IMG/VR virus record: IMGVR_UViG_3300023196_001802
Coordinates: 21,663-45,412 of that record
Origin: a virus
Reading direction: 5' to 3' (one strand)
Length of the DNA stretch: 23,750 nucleotides
The position numbers and the translations under genes are program-made. Of the stretch, positions 21,412 through 23,750 are shown one piece after another. Under the pieces are notes generated by a model that had not been told where the DNA came from, ran no database searches, and saw nothing but the letters and a program-made list of their open reading frames with translations. Position 1 is the stretch's first letter; each line of letters opens with the position of its first letter.

Positions 21412-21917
21412 ATACTAAAACAGACAAATTGGATTACAGCACGTTTAGCTATCAAGGCTTACGTACACACAAGGCCAAGGTAGAAGTAGTGATAAGTAAA
21501 AATCAAGAAGAGCTTGAACTTATCGATAAGTTTCTTAAGGTAAGTCGCACACTGGAGATTGCAAAGAACTTGGAGGTCGTAAGACGTCAAAGCGGATCTG
21601 AACGTTCTAGCAGCATAACTGTAGCTACATCCTCAGGACATAACATGTGTAGGGTGTATTCCAACAACGCTTCTTTCGCAAATCAGATTACTCTCATACC
21701 AGAGATGCTAAAGATTGTGCAGAAAGTAGCAAGTGGTGCGTACACATTTACGTTCCAGGAGGAAGCTGAAAAGCTTTTGGAAAAAGCATCAGGCAGAAAT
21801 GTCATGTGGGACCTTATTAGCAAAGAGCGTCATAAGACAAAAGCACGTGGTTACACTAGAGTCTCTAAGCTGGTGCCTGGTAAACAGGAACCAGAAACTA
21901 AACAAATGCCCTTCTGA
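21408..21917 (+). CDS. 169-aa protein downstream of the polymerase
   Basis: Preferred start is the ATG at 21408, a 4-nt ATGA overlap with polA; an ATG at 21399 is in frame but overlaps more. Begins MNTKTDKLDYSTFSYQGLRT. Helical, basic and Ser/Thr-rich, with one coiled segment (NQEELELIDKFLKVSRTLEI) and a basic C-terminal region (KERHKTKARGYTRVSKLVPG). No recognised domain. Coupled translation with the polymerase points to a replication accessory role, not proven. Confidence 0.75.
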   Translation: MNTKTDKLDYSTFSYQGLRTHKAKVEVVISKNQEELELIDKFLKVSRTLEIAKNLEVVRRQSGSERSSSITVATSSGHNMCRVYSNNASFANQITLIPEMLKIVQKVASGAYTFTFQEEAEKLLEKASGRNVMWDLISKERHKTKARGYTRVSKLVPGKQEPETKQMPF

Positions 21918-21920
21918 ATC

Positions 21921-22187
21921 ATGAGCAAAGATGTACAAGTCGGTAACAAGGTGATGCGACAGCTTGAAGTCAAGCTATTCGTGACGTCTATGCTACTACA
22001 AGAACTGTTGGATGAGACACAAGGTAATACTCGCTTCAAGCACAAGCTAAAGCACCACATCGGTGGGCTGCAGAATGAGCTTGATAAGGTATTGTCTGTG
22101 GACATGAGAGACGATAGTCTCAGCATGTTTATAACTGATGCGATAAGCGCTCTCGAAGAGAGCATCGACGGCTTGCTCACTGAGTAA
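21921..22187 (+). CDS. 88-aa helical protein
   Basis: ATG at 21921, 3 nt after the previous stop; stop TAA 6 nt before tRNA-Arg. Entirely helical in appearance (MRQLEVKLFVTSMLLQELLD, then FITDAISALEESIDGLLTE), amphipathic, without Cys. It may be a small dimeric or adaptor protein. No family is recognised. It is the last gene of the polymerase unit before the tRNAs. Confidence 0.72.
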   Translation: MSKDVQVGNKVMRQLEVKLFVTSMLLQELLDETQGNTRFKHKLKHHIGGLQNELDKVLSVDMRDDSLSMFITDAISALEESIDGLLTE

Positions 22188-22193
22188 GCAATT

Positions 22194-22267
22194 GCCCTGA
22201 TAGCACAACTGGATAGTGCAACATCCTTCTAAGATGTAGGTTGTGGGTTCGAGTCCCGCTCGGGGTA
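22194..22267 (+). tRNA. tRNA-Arg (anticodon TCT)
   Basis: A complete cloverleaf: acceptor GCCCTGA/TCGGGGT (G-T at the end pair) with discriminator A, D arm GCAC-AACTGGATA-GTGC, anticodon arm ACATC-CTTCTAA-GATGT with TCT at 22228-22230 and T33 present, T arm GTGGG-TTCGAGT-CCCGC. CCA is not encoded. It reads AGA, a codon used often in this phage. Confidence 0.93.
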
Positions 22268-22326
22268 CGCGTGTGAGGCGATAACAGCTCACTCGTAATT
22301 AGTTTATTTCTAGTTTCAACAGGTGA

Positions 22327-22354
22327 GGGCTGGCAAAACGTTGCTGGCCCTTTT
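22327..22354 (+). terminator. Terminator between the two tRNA genes
   Basis: 10-bp stem GGGCTGGCAA / TTGCTGGCCC (two G-T pairs) with loop AACG, followed by TTTT. Its T-tract ends 2 nt before tRNA-Met, so upstream transcription is probably stopped and the Met tRNA may need its own promoter or read-through. Confidence 0.75.
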
Positions 22355-22356
22355 CC

Positions 22357-22429
22357 GCGCCCGTAGCTCAGTGGTTAGAGCAGTTGACTCATAATCAATT
22401 GGCCGTAGGTTCAAGTCCTACCGGGCGCA
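22357..22429 (+). tRNA. tRNA-Met (anticodon CAT)
   Basis: A complete cloverleaf: acceptor GCGCCCG/CGGGCGC, discriminator A, D arm GCTC-AGTGGTTA-GAGC, anticodon arm GTTGA-CTCATAA-TCAAT with CAT at 22390-22392, T arm GTAGG-TTCAAGT-CCTAC. The lack of three G-C pairs in the anticodon stem argues against initiator tRNA. A tRNA-Ile with lysidine-modified CAT is the alternative. CCA is not encoded. Confidence 0.93.
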
Positions 22430-22444
22430 CAACACGATTACACA

Positions 22445-22906
22445 ATGATAGATCCAAAAACAAGTCCCTATGCGTATCCGGGACTGCACAACAGTGCGCA
22501 AACACGTATAAAGCACAGCCACTGCTTTAACAAAGGTGAGTTAGACATCATAGCTATGGCTTGCTGTGATGAGTACGGTCTTACATTTGAAGAATTCAAA
22601 GGCAGATGTAGGAGCGCTATGTTAGCGGATGCTAGGAAGATATTCTTCTACCTGTGCAGAGAAGAGTTCTATCAGTTTACATGCAAACGTCTCGGTATGT
22701 ATGCTGACAGGGATCACTCTACGGTTGTCTACTCTGTACAAAGAGCAGGGCAGCTGTTGGAAGTAGATCCTACGTTTCGAGACAAATTCAAGCACGCAAG
22801 AGGCGTTGCTGAACTAAGACTAAAATTAAATGGATATGAATACAGATCCGACATTAACGTTCGATATCGAGCGAATCAAAATGGAGCAGGACAACTTGAA
22901 AAATGA
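22445..22906 (+). CDS. DnaA domain IV-like origin-binding protein (stand-alone)
   Basis: 153 aa, ATG at 22445, 15 nt after tRNA-Met. Residues 32-115 match the C-terminal DNA-binding domain of DnaA (Bac_DnaA_C): a first helix ELDIIAMACCDEYGLTFEEF, a helix with RSAMLADARKIFFYL, then LGMYADRDHSTVVYSVQRAG, which contains the DnaA signature D-R-D-H-S-T-V (residues 88-94; G-R-D-H-S-T-V in bacteria) that reads the DnaA box major groove. There is no AAA+ ATPase part, so it cannot melt DNA alone. It may mark the phage origin, recruit host DnaA or a helicase loader, or repress. The C-terminal 77 nt overlap the next frame. Confidence 0.88.
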   Translation: MIDPKTSPYAYPGLHNSAQTRIKHSHCFNKGELDIIAMACCDEYGLTFEEFKGRCRSAMLADARKIFFYLCREEFYQFTCKRLGMYADRDHSTVVYSVQRAGQLLEVDPTFRDKFKHARGVAELRLKLNGYEYRSDINVRYRANQNGAGQLEK

Positions 22907-23054
22907 GTTGTCATACCTCCGCAGACAGATTGTAAAACTAAACATTAAACAAGTTCAATATGAGCGTACACTCTTACAGAACAACGATCGACTCCGACAT
23001 GGGCAAGTTGACCATCGAAGCGAAGTACAACATCAACTCAGGACAGAGGGGTGA
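22830..23054 (+). CDS. Possible 74-aa coiled-coil protein overlapping its neighbours
   Basis: Starts with MDMNTDPTLTFDIERIKMEQ (later ATGs at 22836 and 22881 are possible) and continues with a convincing coiled coil (DNLKNELSYLRRQIVKLNIK). It overlaps the DnaA-like gene by 77 nt and the next gene by 95 nt, leaving only 53 nt of its own. The end after about residue 55 reads less naturally (HGQVDHRSEVQHQLRTEG). A real small gene is plausible in this compact genome; a fortuitous frame is possible. Confidence 0.45.
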   Translation: MDMNTDPTLTFDIERIKMEQDNLKNELSYLRRQIVKLNIKQVQYERTLLQNNDRLRHGQVDHRSEVQHQLRTEG

Positions 23055-23190
23055 TTGGGACACTGAACCTATTCCCTCTAGCATCGAGATGATCGATGTA
23101 AGGATTGTGCAAGAGTCTATTGTTATAGTAGACCTAGACTTCTTGCATCACTTGGAGGAAGAAATATCTCAGTATGAGTCGCTCCAATAA
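22960..23190 (+). CDS. 76-aa protein before the helicase
   Basis: ATG at 22960, stop TAA. Begins MSVHSYRTTIDSDMGKLTIE; beta-rich first half (IEAKYNINSGQRGDW), a hydrophobic strand (IVIVDLDFLHHL) and an acidic C-terminus. The acidic small alpha/beta look recurs in many phage early proteins of unknown role. It overlaps the helicase start by 17 nt, so translation of the two is probably linked. Confidence 0.7.
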   Translation: MSVHSYRTTIDSDMGKLTIEAKYNINSGQRGDWDTEPIPSSIEMIDVRIVQESIVIVDLDFLHHLEEEISQYESLQ

Positions 23191-23750
23191 ACCAAAGAAG
23201 TTAAATTACGTGGGTAGGCGAGCTCCCCTGACTGTTGATAAGAAAGGCGTGGTAAAACCTATGACACGCAATGACTATCAAAAGAAGGCACTTAACGAGT
23301 GGGCCAATAAAGGGTTTAAGGGCAGCATTATTGCTGCTACTGGCTTTGGGAAATCTCGCGTTGCCACTCTCGCTGTTGCTTATAGTCTCGATGAACTGGA
23401 GGACAAAGACGCACGATGTCTAGTCCTTGTGCCTACACAGCAGTTGCAGGAGCAGTTCCCCACCGAGTTTGTTAAGTGGGGGTTCGAAGAGTACCTAGAT
23501 CGTATAGACTTCATGTGCTATCAGTCAGCGCACAAGATGGAGGGCAAGCATTACCACGTTGTGGTATGTGACGAGATTCACCTTGGCTTGTCTGAAGTAT
23601 ACCGAGAGTTCTTCAACAAGAACTCATATGATCGGTTGCTGTGTTTGACTGCGACTATACCCGAAGAGCCTGAGTATCGTATGGTACTTGTAAACCTAGC
23701 ACCTATCTGTTTTACCATCACTCTTGACGAGTGTGTAGAGGCTGGATTCG
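23174..23750 (+). CDS. Superfamily 2 DNA/RNA helicase, 3' end off window
   Basis: ATG at 23174; 192 codons are visible before the edge. Motifs in order: a leading YQKKALNEW (35-43), Walker A / motif I ATGFGKS (55-61), motif Ia LVPTQQL (85-91), motif II DEIH (133-136) and motif III TAT (159-161). This is the first RecA-like domain of an SF2 helicase of the UvsW/DEAD-like type used by phages in replication, recombination and repair. The basic N-terminal 30 residues (MSRSNKPKKLNYVGRRAPLT) may bind DNA. Location after the DnaA-like gene supports a replication role. Confidence 0.93.
   Translation, partial: MSRSNKPKKLNYVGRRAPLTVDKKGVVKPMTRNDYQKKALNEWANKGFKGSIIAATGFGKSRVATLAVAYSLDELEDKDARCLVLVPTQQLQEQFPTEFVKWGFEEYLDRIDFMCYQSAHKMEGKHYHVVVCDEIHLGLSEVYREFFNKNSYDRLLCLTATIPEEPEYRMVLVNLAPICFTITLDECVEAGF

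Noticed and set aside
1-23750. CRISPR array, rRNA, integrase, reverse transcriptase or diversity-generating element
   Set aside because: No regular spaced repeats, rRNA core sequence, recombinase motifs, YxDD reverse-transcriptase motif or template/variable repeat pair was found on reading both strands.

Overview
The window is a stretch of a tailed double-stranded DNA phage genome, most likely a podovirus-type phage of a Bacteroidota (flavobacterial) host and possibly related to the crAss-like phages (Crassvirales). The assignment rests on three things: the order terminase large subunit, portal, internal protein, scaffold, major capsid protein, head/tail connector proteins; a small IHF/HU-like gene just ahead of the terminase block; and minus-strand intergenic elements matching the Bacteroidota promoter form (TAnnTTTG, once with an upstream TTTG). 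The lineage is inference; no database search was possible. No integrase, repressor or other lysogeny gene is visible.

Layout. Positions 1-16934 are transcribed leftward (minus strand) and form the late region. Read from the divergent centre outward they hold: a 44-aa basic protein (16.9 kb), a 250-nt gap with a candidate structured RNA, a T7-lysozyme-like amidase, a GroES-like co-chaperonin, a run of short overlapping genes (coiled coil, winged helix, zinc ribbon, IHF-like, possible small terminase), TerL, portal, a DUF2272-like virion protein, scaffold, major capsid protein, two connector-type proteins, a 399-aa virion protein, a Cys-rich small protein, and a large virion or fibre protein that runs off the left edge. 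Genes are tightly packed with ATGA, GTGA, TAATG and TGATG junctions; only the MCP and the 399-aa gene are followed by strong G/C hairpins.

Positions 17052-23750 run rightward and look like the early/replication region: three small proteins (one with a signal peptide), a 600-nt non-coding stretch dense in RNA structure, an unrecognised 191-aa protein, a 73-aa protein, a family A DNA polymerase with 3'-5' exonuclease, two small proteins, tRNA-Arg(TCT), tRNA-Met(CAT), a stand-alone DnaA domain IV protein, two small overlapping genes, and the start of an SF2 helicase that runs off the right edge.

Working together: the right arm supplies replication (polymerase, helicase, DnaA-like origin binder) and tRNAs; the left arm builds the capsid (scaffold, MCP, with a phage co-chaperonin possibly helping folding), packages DNA (TerL, portal) and lyses the cell (amidase).

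The least explained part is 18.06-18.64 kb plus 19.27-19.35 kb: tRNA-like elements with intact acceptor and T arms but no normal anticodon arm, a 13-bp long-range stem, a run of hairpins and a perfect H-type pseudoknot, all packed with almost no spacing. This is the best candidate here for an undescribed RNA system.
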